Shown: positions 1 through 8,417, counted from the first letter of the stretch. The stretch is DNA of 34,231 nt from Halanaerobiales bacterium (GCA_022360715.1 JAKSCG010000237.1:1-34231); one strand, 5' to 3'. The notes: generated by a model not told the origin, from the sequence alone. Numbers and translations: made by a program.

Positions 1-899
1 GATACTAAGACCATATCACTACCGGCTTCAATGGTCATAACTGCCCCGGTTACCGTTCCAAAGGTACTGACAATCGCGTTCATCTCCATACAATCAGTGA
101 TAATCAGACCTTCAAAGCCCAGCTTTTGTCGAAGTAGTCCGGTTAAAACACTGGAGGACAGGGTAGCCGGTATTCCTTCCTTTTTCTCAATGGTCGGGAA
201 ATAAACATGGGCTGTCATAATGCTGTCCAGGCCGGCTTCAATTGCCTTTTTAAACGGGTATAATTCAACTTTGTCCAATCTGGCCCATCCATGCTTAATT
301 ACCGGCAGGGCCAGGTGGGAATCAATATTAGTATCACCGTGGCCGGGAAAGTGCTTACCACAGGCGACAACCCCCTGGCCCTGCATACCGGTAATAAAGG
401 AAATACCCAGTTCGGCAACCAGCTGTGGGTCTTCCCCAAAAGAGCGGACACCAATCACCGGATTATCCGGGTTATTATTAATGTCAAGGACTGGAGCCAG
501 ATTCATATTAATCCCTAGTGATTTTATTTCCCGGCCGACACTTTCCCCGGCTTCCCGGGCCAGCTCTTTGCTCCTGGCAGATCCCAGGGCCATATTGCCC
601 GGGAAATGGGTCACTCCTTTTAAACGGGTCACCGTTCCCCCCTCCTGATCGGTCGAGATCAGCAGGGGCAGTCCCGGTCCGGTCGCCTTAGCAATCTCTT
701 GCAGTTGTCCGGACATACTTCTTACCTGTTCCGGTGATTCAATATTTCTGGCAAAGTAAATAATATTCCCCACTTTATATTTTTCAATCATTTCCTTGAT
801 CCCGTCAGTAACTTCAGTCCCGGCAAAGCCGATCTGGAAAAGCTGTCCCACCTTTTCTGCTAAAGACATCTGAGCAATTATTTTTTTAATCTCGTTCAT
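1..899 (-). CDS. nagZ: Beta-N-acetylglucosaminidase NagZ, GH3 (3' end cut by window)
   Basis: Glycoside hydrolase family 3 enzyme that removes GlcNAc from peptidoglycan fragments. About 299 residues are visible before the window edge; the C-terminal part is missing. The frame shows the GH3 signature KHFPGHGDT followed by I-D-S-H, the Asp/His pair typical of NagZ, and later G-L-I-I-T-D-C-M-E-M, where the Asp is the expected nucleophile. There is no signal peptide (it starts MNEIKKIIAQMSLAEKVGQ), so it probably acts in the cytoplasm. ATG at 899 has a weak GGGTGGGAC ribosome site upstream. It lies 41 nt after namZ, the pairing known from Bacillus ybbC-ybbD, where the two enzymes split GlcNAc and MurNAc in turn. 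Family call is firm; exact substrate is inferred. Confidence 0.9.
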   Translation of the reverse strand, partial: MNEIKKIIAQMSLAEKVGQLFQIGFAGTEVTDGIKEMIEKYKVGNIIYFARNIESPEQVRSMSGQLQEIAKATGPGLPLLISTDQEGGTVTRLKGVTHFPGNMALGSARSKELAREAGESVGREIKSLGINMNLAPVLDINNNPDNPVIGVRSFGEDPQLVAELGISFITGMQGQGVVACGKHFPGHGDTNIDSHLALPVIKHGWARLDKVELYPFKKAIEAGLDSIMTAHVYFPTIEKKEGIPATLSSSVLTGLLRQKLGFEGLIITDCMEMNAIVSTFGTVTGAVMTIEAGSDMVLV

Positions 900-940
900 T
901 AATTAAGTCCCACCCTTATTATTTTTATTTCCTCTGCTAA

Positions 941-2095
941 TCAATACAGTATATACTTTCTGCTATTAGCGATAAAATCCTCCCTTTCCCGGCGCCAACT
1001 GTCGATTATATCAGCAACTGCCCGTCCTTCTGCCAGGCCAATCCTGACCTGATCACTTCCCATCAACAGATCAAAAAAATATTTATGCTGCTGATTAGCC
1101 GGGATCAACCAGTTACTCTCCACCGGATAGAGCTCAAAAATAGCTTGCAAGATAGTTAATCCGGTTAAGAAACTATCTACCTCATCCCTATTTTCCAGGA
1201 GCAACTGGACCCCCCCGCACTCCTTATCTTTATGTTTGGAGAAAGTGGGGACAAAGAAAACCGGTCTTAGCTTAACACCGGGGAGTTCTCTTTCCGCCAG
1301 ATAATCACTTAATAGGTAGGGATCGATCCATGGTGCCCCAATATACTCAAAGGGATTAGCCGTCCCCCGGCCTTCCGAAATATTTGTCCCTTCAAAGAGA
1401 CAGGTTACCGGATAGAGCAATGCTGTCTTAAACTGGGGTATGTTGGGTGAAGGGGGTATCCATTGAAGATCAAGGTGATCAAAGTACTCTCCCTGCCAGC
1501 CTTCTAATTCTACAACTTCCAATCTGGTCCCCAGCTCAAATTGTTGATTGGCCCAGCGGGCCAGTTCACCGGCTGTCATCCCGTGTCGTTGTGGAATCGG
1601 GTAAAGACCAATAAAGGACTGATAAGCAGGGCTTACCAGGTTCCCTTCTACCCTTCGACCGAGCGGATTCAGCCGATCCAGCACGATTAAATCCAACTCA
1701 TTTTCCGCACAACTCTCCAGACAGTAAAGAAGTGTACTAAGATAGGTATAAAAGCGGAGACCGATATCCTGGATATCAAAAATCAGAACATCAATACCGG
1801 CCAGGATCTCTGCTGTCGGTTTCTTCTCCCGACCATACAGGCTATAAACCGGTAACCCGGTATATTGATCAATATTATGACCAACCTTAACTCCGGCCTG
1901 GACATTCCCCCGGACACCATGTTCCGGGCCATAAAGGGCAACCAGCTTTATTTCCGGGTGTCGCTGAAATAAATCAATATTACTTTGGAAGTTGCGGTCC
2001 AGTCCGGTATGGTTGGTTACTAACCCAACTCTTTTAGCTTTGACCAGCTCATACTGTTCGGCAATGAAGAGATCCAGCCCAGTTCGATAAACCAT
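941..2095 (-). CDS. namZ: Exo-beta-N-acetylmuramidase NamZ (DUF1343, GH171)
   Basis: A 384-residue DUF1343 protein. The characterised relative, Bacillus NamZ/YbbC, removes MurNAc from the non-reducing end of peptidoglycan fragments. Family landmarks are G-L-V-T-N-H-T-G near residue 25, Y-G-P-E-H-G-V-R-G near 55 (the Glu/His block thought to be catalytic), D-I-Q-D-I-G-x-R-F-Y-T-Y near 107 and G-R-G-T-A-N-P-F-E-Y-I-G-A-P-W near 243. Length is near full for the catalytic family. No signal peptide, so a cytoplasmic role is likely, unlike the secreted Bacillus enzyme. ATG at 2095 follows AGGTGGGG. A 172-nt gap separates it from the sugar permease upstream, with an extended -10 promoter of its own, and nagZ follows 41 nt downstream. 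Confidence 0.92.
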   Translation of the reverse strand: MVYRTGLDLFIAEQYELVKAKRVGLVTNHTGLDRNFQSNIDLFQRHPEIKLVALYGPEHGVRGNVQAGVKVGHNIDQYTGLPVYSLYGREKKPTAEILAGIDVLIFDIQDIGLRFYTYLSTLLYCLESCAENELDLIVLDRLNPLGRRVEGNLVSPAYQSFIGLYPIPQRHGMTAGELARWANQQFELGTRLEVVELEGWQGEYFDHLDLQWIPPSPNIPQFKTALLYPVTCLFEGTNISEGRGTANPFEYIGAPWIDPYLLSDYLAERELPGVKLRPVFFVPTFSKHKDKECGGVQLLLENRDEVDSFLTGLTILQAIFELYPVESNWLIPANQQHKYFFDLLMGSDQVRIGLAEGRAVADIIDSWRREREDFIANSRKYILY

Positions 2096-2200
2096 TTTTA
2101 CCCCACCTTTATATTAGATTCTATTCAATTCCAACCCTTTTATTTCACTTAAACAATTTTGACCACTGAGCAATCAAAGCACATGCCGTTGATAACTCTG

Positions 2201-2209
2201 ATTATAACA
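2201..2209 (-). promoter_or_regulatory. Extended -10 promoter for namZ-nagZ
   Basis: On the minus strand the 172-nt gap before namZ contains TGTTATAAT, a perfect TGn extended -10, about 105 nt before the start codon. No good -35 is visible 17 nt further up. The short arms TCTG and CAGA flank the -10. This would let namZ-nagZ be transcribed apart from the transporter genes. Sequence match only. Confidence 0.45.
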
Positions 2210-2267
2210 GATTTTAAGTTGTTCGGCTATCAGTCTTTTCGTTGATTATTTCAGGAGCTAAAAAATA

Positions 2268-3107
2268 TTAACCTTTCAGACTGCCTCCTACGGTCAGGCC
2301 TTCTGTTAAATATTGTTGGAAGGCAAAAAAGATTAAGATCATCGGCACGGCTGAAAAGCCGGCCCCGGCCATCAAAATACCATAATTGGTGGCAAACTGC
2401 TGTTGAAGAGTAGCCAGACCAACCTCCAGGGTAAACTTTACCTGATCCTGAAGGATAATTAAAGGCCATAGTAAACTTTTCCATTGGCCCATAAAAACAA
2501 ATATCCCCAGCACAGCCATCGCCGGCTTGGCCATTGGAACAATTAGCTTAAAGAAAATTTGCAACTCGGTCGCCCCGTCGATCCTGGCTGCATCCAACAA
2601 ATCGCCCGGAAATGTCTTAATATACTGACGGAGCAAAAATACCCCAAAAACACCGGCTAACTGTGGCAATATGATCGCCGCATGGTTATTATATAAACCG
2701 ATTTTTTTCATTAATAAAAACATGGGAATTAAAGTAACCTGAGCCGGGATCATCATGGTTGATAAAAACGCGGCAAAGAGCACATCCCTACCCCAGAACT
2801 CCATTTTGGCAAAAACATAGCCGGCTAAAGTACAGAAAAATATATTAAAGACAGTAATCGAAGCAGCAATCAAAAACGTATTAATGGTCCAGGGCCAGAT
2901 CAAATCGGTTTCTTCAAATAGTCTCGTGAAATTATCCAATCGGAAGTTTAACGGATTAAACTCCGGGGGCATCTTTAACATAAAATCTGAGGGTGTAAAA
3001 GCTGATATGAACAGCCAGCAAAGTGGAAGCAATGAGGTTATTGCCCATAATATTAAAAGAGAAAAGCCAACTGCTCTGAACACCTTTTTGATGCTAATCT
3101 CCATCAT
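2268..3107 (-). CDS. Sugar ABC transporter permease, MalG type
   Basis: A 279-residue inner-membrane permease of the carbohydrate-uptake CUT1 group. About six hydrophobic segments are visible. The cytoplasmic EAA loop reads A-A-R-I-D-G-A-T-E-L-Q-I-F-F-K-L-I-V-P around residues 172-190, where an ATPase would dock. The C-terminus L-T-x-G-L-x-x-G-G-x-K-G is typical of MalG-type subunits. ATG at 3107 follows AAAGGAGAG; a second ATG comes directly after it. It lies 17 nt after its MalF-type partner. No ATPase gene is next to it, as is common when a shared MsmK-type ATPase serves several sugar systems. Substrate is not readable from sequence; the locus suggests an amino sugar or a peptidoglycan disaccharide. 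Confidence 0.93.
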   Translation of the reverse strand: MMEISIKKVFRAVGFSLLILWAITSLLPLCWLFISAFTPSDFMLKMPPEFNPLNFRLDNFTRLFEETDLIWPWTINTFLIAASITVFNIFFCTLAGYVFAKMEFWGRDVLFAAFLSTMMIPAQVTLIPMFLLMKKIGLYNNHAAIILPQLAGVFGVFLLRQYIKTFPGDLLDAARIDGATELQIFFKLIVPMAKPAMAVLGIFVFMGQWKSLLWPLIILQDQVKFTLEVGLATLQQQFATNYGILMAGAGFSAVPMILIFFAFQQYLTEGLTVGGSLKG

Positions 3108-3124
3108 TTTCTCTCCTTTAATCT

Positions 3125-4027
3125 TTAGTATTCGACATCACTGGATAGAAATTTAAACTGTAAAACTGAAAAAATACTGATAATGGCAAATAGAATCATT
3201 GCCTGAGCCGAAGCTAATCCGAATTCAAAATCGCGAAAGGCGGTCATATAGATTTGATAGACCAGAGTATAGGTAGAATAACCGGGTCCCCCTTGTGTCA
3301 TCACAAAAATCTGCGTAAAAATCTGGAATGAAGCAATTGTATTAATAATGACCAAATACAAAGTCGTAGCCTTAACCAGTGGCAGGGTAATCTTAAACCA
3401 CTTAATAATCGACCCGGCCCCGTCGATCTCTGCTGCCTCATATAACTCCTTCGGGATTTTTTTCATCGCCGATAAATAGAGGATAATGGCTGTACCCGGT
3501 GCGGCCATAAAAATCATTAACATCAGACTACCCAGAGCGGTTTTAGGACTGGTCAACCACGGTTGAGCGGCTACTCCTATTTTTTCTAAAATCAAATTAA
3601 ATAACCCAAAATTGGGATCATAGAGCCAGCGCCAGATCATCCCCATCACCACCCCGGAAGCAACCCCGGGTAAATAATAAGCCATGCGAAAAAAACCCTT
3701 GACCCGCTCAGATAAAGGATGGAGAAAAGAGGCGAGCAATAAGGCTACGATAATCCCGAGCGGAACCATCACAACCGTAACTATTGCCGTATTCTTTAAG
3801 GCCTGCCAAAACACATAATCACTGAAGAGATAAAAAAAATTATCCAGACCGATCCATTCATTCCCCCATACCCCATATTCCTGAAAGGACAGCAGAAAGG
3901 AATAGAGCACCGGATAAACAATAAAAGCTAAAAAGATCAATATATTTGGTAGGATAAAAAGATAAGCCCACTTCTTTTTAATAAGATAGCTACCGATACC
4001 CTTTAAAGTCAAAGCTGTTGTTTTCAT
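3125..4027 (-). CDS. Sugar ABC transporter permease, MalF/UgpA type
   Basis: A 300-residue membrane subunit of the same CUT1 importer. It begins with a short cytoplasmic stretch and a first membrane span (W-A-Y-L-F-I-L-P-N-I-L-I-F-L), and about six spans in all are visible. The EAA loop is A-A-E-I-D-G-A-G-S-I-I-K-W-F-K-I-T-L-P near residues 199-217. The block T-Q-G-G-P-G-Y-S-T near residue 245 is a hallmark of this subfamily. ATG at 4027 follows a GGGGGTGGGG stretch. It sits between the binding-protein gene (65 nt away, with a hairpin between them) and the MalG-type gene. It should form the heterodimeric channel with the latter. Confidence 0.93.
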   Translation of the reverse strand: MKTTALTLKGIGSYLIKKKWAYLFILPNILIFLAFIVYPVLYSFLLSFQEYGVWGNEWIGLDNFFYLFSDYVFWQALKNTAIVTVVMVPLGIIVALLLASFLHPLSERVKGFFRMAYYLPGVASGVVMGMIWRWLYDPNFGLFNLILEKIGVAAQPWLTSPKTALGSLMLMIFMAAPGTAIILYLSAMKKIPKELYEAAEIDGAGSIIKWFKITLPLVKATTLYLVIINTIASFQIFTQIFVMTQGGPGYSTYTLVYQIYMTAFRDFEFGLASAQAMILFAIISIFSVLQFKFLSSDVEY

Positions 4028-4053
4028 TGTTCCCCACCCCCCTGGACTGATGA

Positions 4054-4081
4054 GCAGAACAGGGCATAAGCCCTGTCCTGC
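4054..4081 (-). other. Intercistronic hairpin, sugar-binding protein/permease junction
   Basis: A 12-bp inverted repeat with a 4-nt loop: GCAGGACAGGGC, TTAT, GCCCTGTTCTGC on the transcribed strand, with one G-U pair. No U-tract follows. It lies just after the binding-protein stop codon. Such hairpins often protect the upstream message end or reduce read-through, so that more binding protein than permease is made (inference). Confidence 0.6.
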
Positions 4082-4092
4082 CTTATTTCTTT

Positions 4093-5418
4093 CTATCGTT
4101 TCATCCTCTTTAGAATCCGGGTCACTTCCCGGTCAGCAATTTTCAGGGCCTCTTCTGCCGTAATCTCACCCAAACAGGCCAGTTGAATCTGGCGTTGGAT
4201 CTTTTCACCTATTTTATCCCAGTCAGGGATCAGCGGGGGCCAGGCCATCGCCGTCTCCATCATCTCGATTACCAGCAGCATGTTTTGCTCATGAGCATAG
4301 ATCTGGTCGGCTGAAACTGAGGAACGGCTCGGTACAAAGCCATGGAATTTAGGAGCTACTGTTTCCTGGGCTTGAGTGGAGGTGGCATATCGTAAGAACT
4401 TAATAATCATAGCGAGTTTGGCCTGATCTTGTTGTTTAAAGACGGCAAAGCCACCATTTAAGACAAAAGAACGCGGTTCCCCACTATTGCCGATCGGATA
4501 GTTGGCCACAGCCAGGTTAAAGTGTTTTCGCCCGGCGGTGTCTTCCCCCTCCTCAATCATTTCCGCCAGTTTTTTATTCTGGGAATTAATCGCACCAATT
4601 CCCCAGACACCGGTAGCAGTAGCGGCCACACTCTGTTCAGTCGTATAAGCAGCCCACTGTACACCCTGGTTCATTCCGGCACTATTAGGCAAGGCAATTC
4701 GGTATTTATGTTCCAGGTCGATTAATTTTTGCAGACCGGAAATACCTGCGGCTGAATCAAGGGTAAACTCAGTCATCTCTTGATTAAAAACCTTGGCTCC
4801 ATCACTAAGTATAATCGGCCAGGAATCATAAAAATCCGGCTGGACATTATAGACAAAACCATAAACATCCACTTCACCGTCACCGTCCCGGTCAAAGGTT
4901 AACTCTTGCATTTTCCGAACAAATTCCTGATAGGACCATTGGCCATTTTCCGGTAATGCCACCCCCCTTTCCCTAAAAAGGTCGGTATTTAAATAAAGAT
5001 GATAGGGGAAAAGGTACCACGGCCATCCGTAAATCCCTCCTTTATAGGAATAACCGGCCAGCGCGGCTGGATAAAAGTCTTCGATCTCCTCAGCCGTAAA
5101 GTAAGGAGTTAAATCCTCCAGCACACCCTGTTCGATATACTTCATTTTAGTACCCTGGAGGACAATATCCGGTAACATCCCTGAGGCCACTGCTACATCA
5201 ATTTTTTGGTTGCCACCACCCCAGGTTAATTTGGTGAATTCAATTGTGACACCGGGATTCGCTTCTTCAAATTCCTTGATTAACTCCTCCCCCCAGATAT
5301 CAACATCAGCCCCGTTGGGAAAATCCCATAACTGAATTGTCCCCTCCCATTGCTCAGCCGTTACAACTCCACTAAAAAGAACGATTACAAGACTTAGCAA
5401 ATACAATAACTTTTTCAT
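4093..5418 (-). CDS. Sugar ABC transporter substrate-binding protein
   Basis: A 441-residue family 1 extracellular solute-binding protein for the importer encoded just downstream. Residues 1-21 are a signal peptide (M-K-K, a hydrophobic core, probable cleavage after V-V-T-A). There is no lipobox cysteine, so the mature protein should be soluble in a periplasm rather than a lipoprotein. The mature part has the family pattern I-x-L-W-D-F-P-N, the E-F-E-E-A-N-P-G-V block and the segment A-V-A-S-G-M-L-P-D-I-V. ATG at 5418 follows AGGAGAAATGAAAA. It lies 28 nt after the PIG-L gene, inside the GNAT/PIG-L/transport operon. The ligand is unknown; an amino sugar is the contextual guess. Confidence 0.92.
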   Translation of the reverse strand: MKKLLYLLSLVIVLFSGVVTAEQWEGTIQLWDFPNGADVDIWGEELIKEFEEANPGVTIEFTKLTWGGGNQKIDVAVASGMLPDIVLQGTKMKYIEQGVLEDLTPYFTAEEIEDFYPAALAGYSYKGGIYGWPWYLFPYHLYLNTDLFRERGVALPENGQWSYQEFVRKMQELTFDRDGDGEVDVYGFVYNVQPDFYDSWPIILSDGAKVFNQEMTEFTLDSAAGISGLQKLIDLEHKYRIALPNSAGMNQGVQWAAYTTEQSVAATATGVWGIGAINSQNKKLAEMIEEGEDTAGRKHFNLAVANYPIGNSGEPRSFVLNGGFAVFKQQDQAKLAMIIKFLRYATSTQAQETVAPKFHGFVPSRSSVSADQIYAHEQNMLLVIEMMETAMAWPPLIPDWDKIGEKIQRQIQLACLGEITAEEALKIADREVTRILKRMKR

Positions 5419-5446
5419 TTTTCATTTCTCCTTTTTTTAAACTTGT

Positions 5447-6181
5447 TTATACTAAGAGTTCCTTTCCCGGCAAAGAATTACCCCGGGCGATCTTGGCCCC
5501 TTTGGGCCGCATTAACCCCACTGCATATTGACTGTGGGCTAAACAGCCCCGCAGCTTGGCCAGAGCTTGATAATAGTCTAAATACCTAAACGAAGAAATC
5601 CCACCGGCAAAGAGTTGATACTCCTGAACAGCCGTTAACCATTGTTGATAGCTGTCGGAAATATCGACATAGGTATCAATTTCAAAATCATACGGATCTT
5701 CCCAATTTTCTGCAAAAAATTGGGTATAACAAGCGTGGGCCGGCAATTCCCTTTTAATCGCCGGTAAGGCGGCATAAAATATGGCATCCTGAACAATATA
5801 ATGGGTGTATTCGTGGTCTTTATGGATACTACCCTTCCAGTGGGTAATTATTATATTGGGTTTTTCGGCCCGGATTAAATCGGCCACTTGATATTTAACC
5901 TGGTCATTAAGCGGAAGTTCGGCATCTCGATAAGCCAGAAAAATGGCCTGAGCCCCCAGTTTTTCCGCCGCCCGGTCTCCCTCCTCGATTTTTTGTTTAG
6001 CATAATCTTCCGGAGTCATGGTATGATGCCCTTTCTCTCCCGGAGTCAGATGGACTAAAACAGCTTGATGACCGGCCTGTGTATATTTTGCTACCACTGC
6101 CCCGGCCATAATCTCGGCATCACCGGCATGGGCCCCAATCACCATTATTTTGTGTGTTTGTTTTTCTTTCTGATCGTTCAT
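5447..6181 (-). CDS. PIG-L/LmbE-family protein with altered catalytic motif
   Basis: A 244-residue PIG-L (LmbE-like) domain protein. The family includes zinc-dependent deacetylases of GlcNAc-type sugars. The usual A-H-P-D-D-x-E motif reads A-H-A-G-D-A-E at residues 17-23. The zinc ligands His18 and Asp21 are kept, but the preceding Asp, which acts as the base in MshB-like enzymes, is Gly20. The second metal motif H-K-D-H is at residues 120-123. ATG at 6181 follows GGAGGGGGG. It is 19 nt after the GNAT gene and 28 nt before the binding-protein gene, so clearly cotranscribed. It may be a non-hydrolytic relative or use a different base. Deacetylation of GlcNAc or MurNAc is suggested by context only. 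Confidence 0.85.
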   Translation of the reverse strand: MNDQKEKQTHKIMVIGAHAGDAEIMAGAVVAKYTQAGHQAVLVHLTPGEKGHHTMTPEDYAKQKIEEGDRAAEKLGAQAIFLAYRDAELPLNDQVKYQVADLIRAEKPNIIITHWKGSIHKDHEYTHYIVQDAIFYAALPAIKRELPAHACYTQFFAENWEDPYDFEIDTYVDISDSYQQWLTAVQEYQLFAGGISSFRYLDYYQALAKLRGCLAHSQYAVGLMRPKGAKIARGNSLPGKELLV

Positions 6182-6200
6182 TCCAACCCCCCTCCTTTTT

Positions 6201-7139
6201 TTATTCTAAGGTTTTAGTCATAATCGAAGACTCTCTGGTTTGCGCTAAGTTCCCTTTTTCCCGATAAAACCTGGCCGCCTCACCACCGGTCCAGGCCAAC
6301 CAGATAAAGTGGTAGCCCCGTTTTTTCATCATCTCGACAACATACCAGAATAATAAAGAACCTACTCCTTCTCCCCGCAATTTTTCACTGACCCCAAACG
6401 GGCCAAAATGCGGTCCTTCAAACTGGCAATAACCCAAGACCTGCTGATCTTTAACCGCAATTACAATCTGATCCCCGGTTCCTGCTTTTATTTTTTCAAC
6501 AATATTACCGGCCCAGTCACCGGGAAATTCTCGCCTTAAAAAACTCAATAGTTCATAAGTATACTTTTTTTCAAATCCCTTAATCTCAATTCCCCGTTCT
6601 TGCAATTGATTAAGCTTTTTTCGAGCCTTTTCCGGTGTAACCATATCCTGAAGTTGATTGCCCATTCCCAAAACTCTCATCTTTTCCTGAAAACCATTTT
6701 TCTGCAAAAACCGGACTGCTTCCCCGTATTTCTCGACATCTACCCCCGGAAAGAAGTAATTAGGGACATAACTCGCTACATAGACCTGCTTTCGTTTGTT
6801 TTTCTTAAAATACTCCAGCACACCATTAAGCAATTGTTGACCAATCCCTTGCCGCCGATATCTTTGATCAACAAAAAAAACGGTGATCCAGCCCAGCTCT
6901 TCCTGTAAACCGATATTCTCTAACGGGACTTTCCGAATAATCCCCAAGATAAACCCGACAACCTGACTATCTCTCTCTGCAACCAGACAACCGGCCGGAT
7001 CAAAATTGCTATCTGCCAACACCTTAATCTGAAAAGTGTCAGGTAAGATGCAATCGCGGGACAAGGACTGATTCCATAAGTCGATGACCGCATCAAAATC
7101 ATTCAACTGATAGTGACGAATTAATTCCCCCAATCTCAT
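6201..7139 (-). CDS. Tandem GNAT-family N-acetyltransferase
   Basis: A 312-residue protein with two acetyl-CoA-binding GNAT folds. The first (about residues 1-160) carries the pyrophosphate-binding motif R-R-Q-G-I-G after a beta-4 strand W-I-T-V-F-F-V. The second (about 180-312) carries L-R-G-E-G-V-G and ends with the common A-x-x-F-Y-x-x-x-G pattern. ATG at 7139 follows AAGGAGGAAA. It is the first gene of the operon running through PIG-L and the sugar ABC genes, and a SigH-like promoter lies about 56 nt upstream. Acetylation of an amino sugar, balancing or replacing the neighbouring PIG-L activity, is plausible but unproven. The substrate cannot be read from sequence. Confidence 0.85.
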   Translation of the reverse strand: MRLGELIRHYQLNDFDAVIDLWNQSLSRDCILPDTFQIKVLADSNFDPAGCLVAERDSQVVGFILGIIRKVPLENIGLQEELGWITVFFVDQRYRRQGIGQQLLNGVLEYFKKNKRKQVYVASYVPNYFFPGVDVEKYGEAVRFLQKNGFQEKMRVLGMGNQLQDMVTPEKARKKLNQLQERGIEIKGFEKKYTYELLSFLRREFPGDWAGNIVEKIKAGTGDQIVIAVKDQQVLGYCQFEGPHFGPFGVSEKLRGEGVGSLLFWYVVEMMKKRGYHFIWLAWTGGEAARFYREKGNLAQTRESSIMTKTLE

Positions 7140-7194
7140 TTTCCTCCTTGTTCTTTTAAGTTATTACTAATGTTGATATTATCCTACTATATAT

Positions 7195-7221
7195 ATTCAT
7201 TTTATTTGCAAAAATTCCTTC
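7195..7221 (-). promoter_or_regulatory. SigH-like promoter of the GNAT/PIG-L/sugar ABC operon
   Basis: The minus strand reads GAAGGAATT, 11 nt, AATGAAT. This is an exact fit to the Bacillus SigH consensus RnAGGAwWW-N11-12-RnnGAAT. The -10 lies about 56 nt before the GNAT start codon. Copies with the same spacing occur at 23576-23602 and 30749-30775, which raises confidence above that of a lone match. Sigma assignment is inferred. Confidence 0.6.
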
Positions 7222-7260
7222 TTGTTTTTTTAAAAATTATAAAAAAATTTTATTTTTAGA

Positions 7261-7301
7261 GAAAAATATATACCATCCCGGACTGAGATGGTAAATTTAA
7301 T
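7261..7301 (-). terminator. Terminator-like hairpin after the DigH-like gene (repeat copy 1)
   Basis: On the minus strand ACCATC, a 9-nt loop, GATGGT, then ATATATTTTT. The stem is only 6 bp and the U-tract imperfect, so termination is plausible rather than certain. It lies about 30 nt after the stop codon of the gene at 7331-8368. The same 41-nt sequence, with 36 of 41 positions identical, occurs at 12761-12801 after rpiR. Confidence 0.5.
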
Positions 7302-7330
7302 CCACATTTTTATCTCTTAGCTATTATCCT

Positions 7331-8368
7331 TTACTCTATCTCGTTTATCTTGCTAAAATATTTTTTATCCCGCAGCAATGTACTGTAATCAAAGATTACA
7401 TACCCATCATATCCCTGATTACGACAGATTTTAATCTGCTCAATTAACTGATTACTGTCAATTTTATAGGCACCCAGTCCGATCAGAAGCTGACTCTTCC
7501 ATTCTTTTTGCCGATAGGACTCAAGCCATGCAATTAATTTTTGCTGATCATCTGTATAAGCCATTGGGACCAAAAGGTCGATTATCTCTTCTCGATCCCA
7601 TTCCGGCCAATCCTGCAAACGCCAGGTGCTGGCATCATCGAAATCAGGGTATACTGCCGCTGAAACAACCATATTTCTGTCGATCCCCTTCACAGCCTGA
7701 TAAACTCCCCTTACCAGCGCAGTAACCCGTTGTTGTCTCCATTTATTCCAGGCTGATTGCTGTTCTGGGCTAAATTGATCGACTTTTAAGGGATCAAAGC
7801 CCAGGTCTTTTTTAGCCTGTATACGGCATCCCGGACAATAGCAAACCTCGGGATTAGGATAACGGACAAAATCAAAATGTATCCCGTTTACTTTATATTG
7901 CCGGACAACTTCGGAATAGATTGCCAGCAAGTATTCCCGGACACCTCTATTAGCCGGACATAAGTACTGGCCTTCATAAATCCCGCTCTCCGTTAACTGC
8001 TGCTGAGTATAATCATTTAATGAAACACCATGATAATTATGCATAACCCATTCCGGATGCCGTCTAATAACATGGCGATCGCTCCAGGGTTCTTGATCCC
8101 CTGACCAGGTAAACAGGGTATTGATCCAGGCATGGATTTTTATCGGCTCTCCTGCCAGAAGATCGAGCAGGTAAGCCAGCGGATCAAAATCTTTCCCTTT
8201 AACCGCCGGATCAAGCGGGTCAATAGTTGATTTATAAAAAGTCTCACCACGCCCCCTTACCTGAACAAACAATTCTTCAAAATTATTCTTAATAGCTATA
8301 TCAGCCATTTCTCGGATCGATTCAGGTCCTTCCAGAATATTCCTGACTACCCATAACCCTTTTTTCAT
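7331..8368 (-). CDS. DigH/YngK-like glycosyl hydrolase (GHL10, DUF187)
   Basis: A 345-residue TIM-barrel protein of the GHL10 (DUF187) group. The family includes E. coli DigH, which cuts denuded peptidoglycan glycan strands. Recognisable blocks are F-V-Q-V-R-G-R-G near residue 34, H-A-W-I-N-T-L near 79, Y-L-C-P-A-N-R-G-V-R-E-Y-L near 135 and G-I-H-F-D-F-V-R-Y-P near 162. No signal peptide, so it is probably cytoplasmic, unlike DigH. The ATG at 8368 is chosen because AGGAGGG stands 6 nt before it; an in-frame ATG at 8440 lacks such a site, and its extra codons run across a relic of another gene. That relic, an rpiR tail, ends 10 nt upstream. Cleavage of muropeptide glycans fits the locus. Confidence 0.85.
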   Translation of the reverse strand: MKKGLWVVRNILEGPESIREMADIAIKNNFEELFVQVRGRGETFYKSTIDPLDPAVKGKDFDPLAYLLDLLAGEPIKIHAWINTLFTWSGDQEPWSDRHVIRRHPEWVMHNYHGVSLNDYTQQQLTESGIYEGQYLCPANRGVREYLLAIYSEVVRQYKVNGIHFDFVRYPNPEVCYCPGCRIQAKKDLGFDPLKVDQFSPEQQSAWNKWRQQRVTALVRGVYQAVKGIDRNMVVSAAVYPDFDDASTWRLQDWPEWDREEIIDLLVPMAYTDDQQKLIAWLESYRQKEWKSQLLIGLGAYKIDSNQLIEQIKICRNQGYDGYVIFDYSTLLRDKKYFSKINEIE

Positions 8369-8378
8369 GATAGCCCTC

Positions 8379-8417
8379 CTATACCCGGCTTTTTTTAATG
8401 GCTTCCCTGGTTTTCTT
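8379..8417 (-). pseudogene. Remnant: last 13 codons of a second rpiR-type gene
   Basis: In the minus-strand frame ending at TAG (8379-8381) the sequence reads K-K-T-R-E-A-I-K-K-S-R-V-stop. This is identical in protein to the end of the intact rpiR at 12810, while the DNA differs at several sites that are all synonymous, including TAG against TAA. Upstream of the first Lys the similarity stops at once. It is therefore the tail of a diverged homologue, cut off at the island junction. The DigH-like start codon follows 10 nt later, so an rpiR-digH operon probably existed here before the rearrangement. Confidence 0.75.

Noticed and set aside
220-648. 142-codon plus-strand frame near the left edge
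   Set aside because: Lies opposite the NagZ frame, which carries catalytic motifs through the whole stretch.
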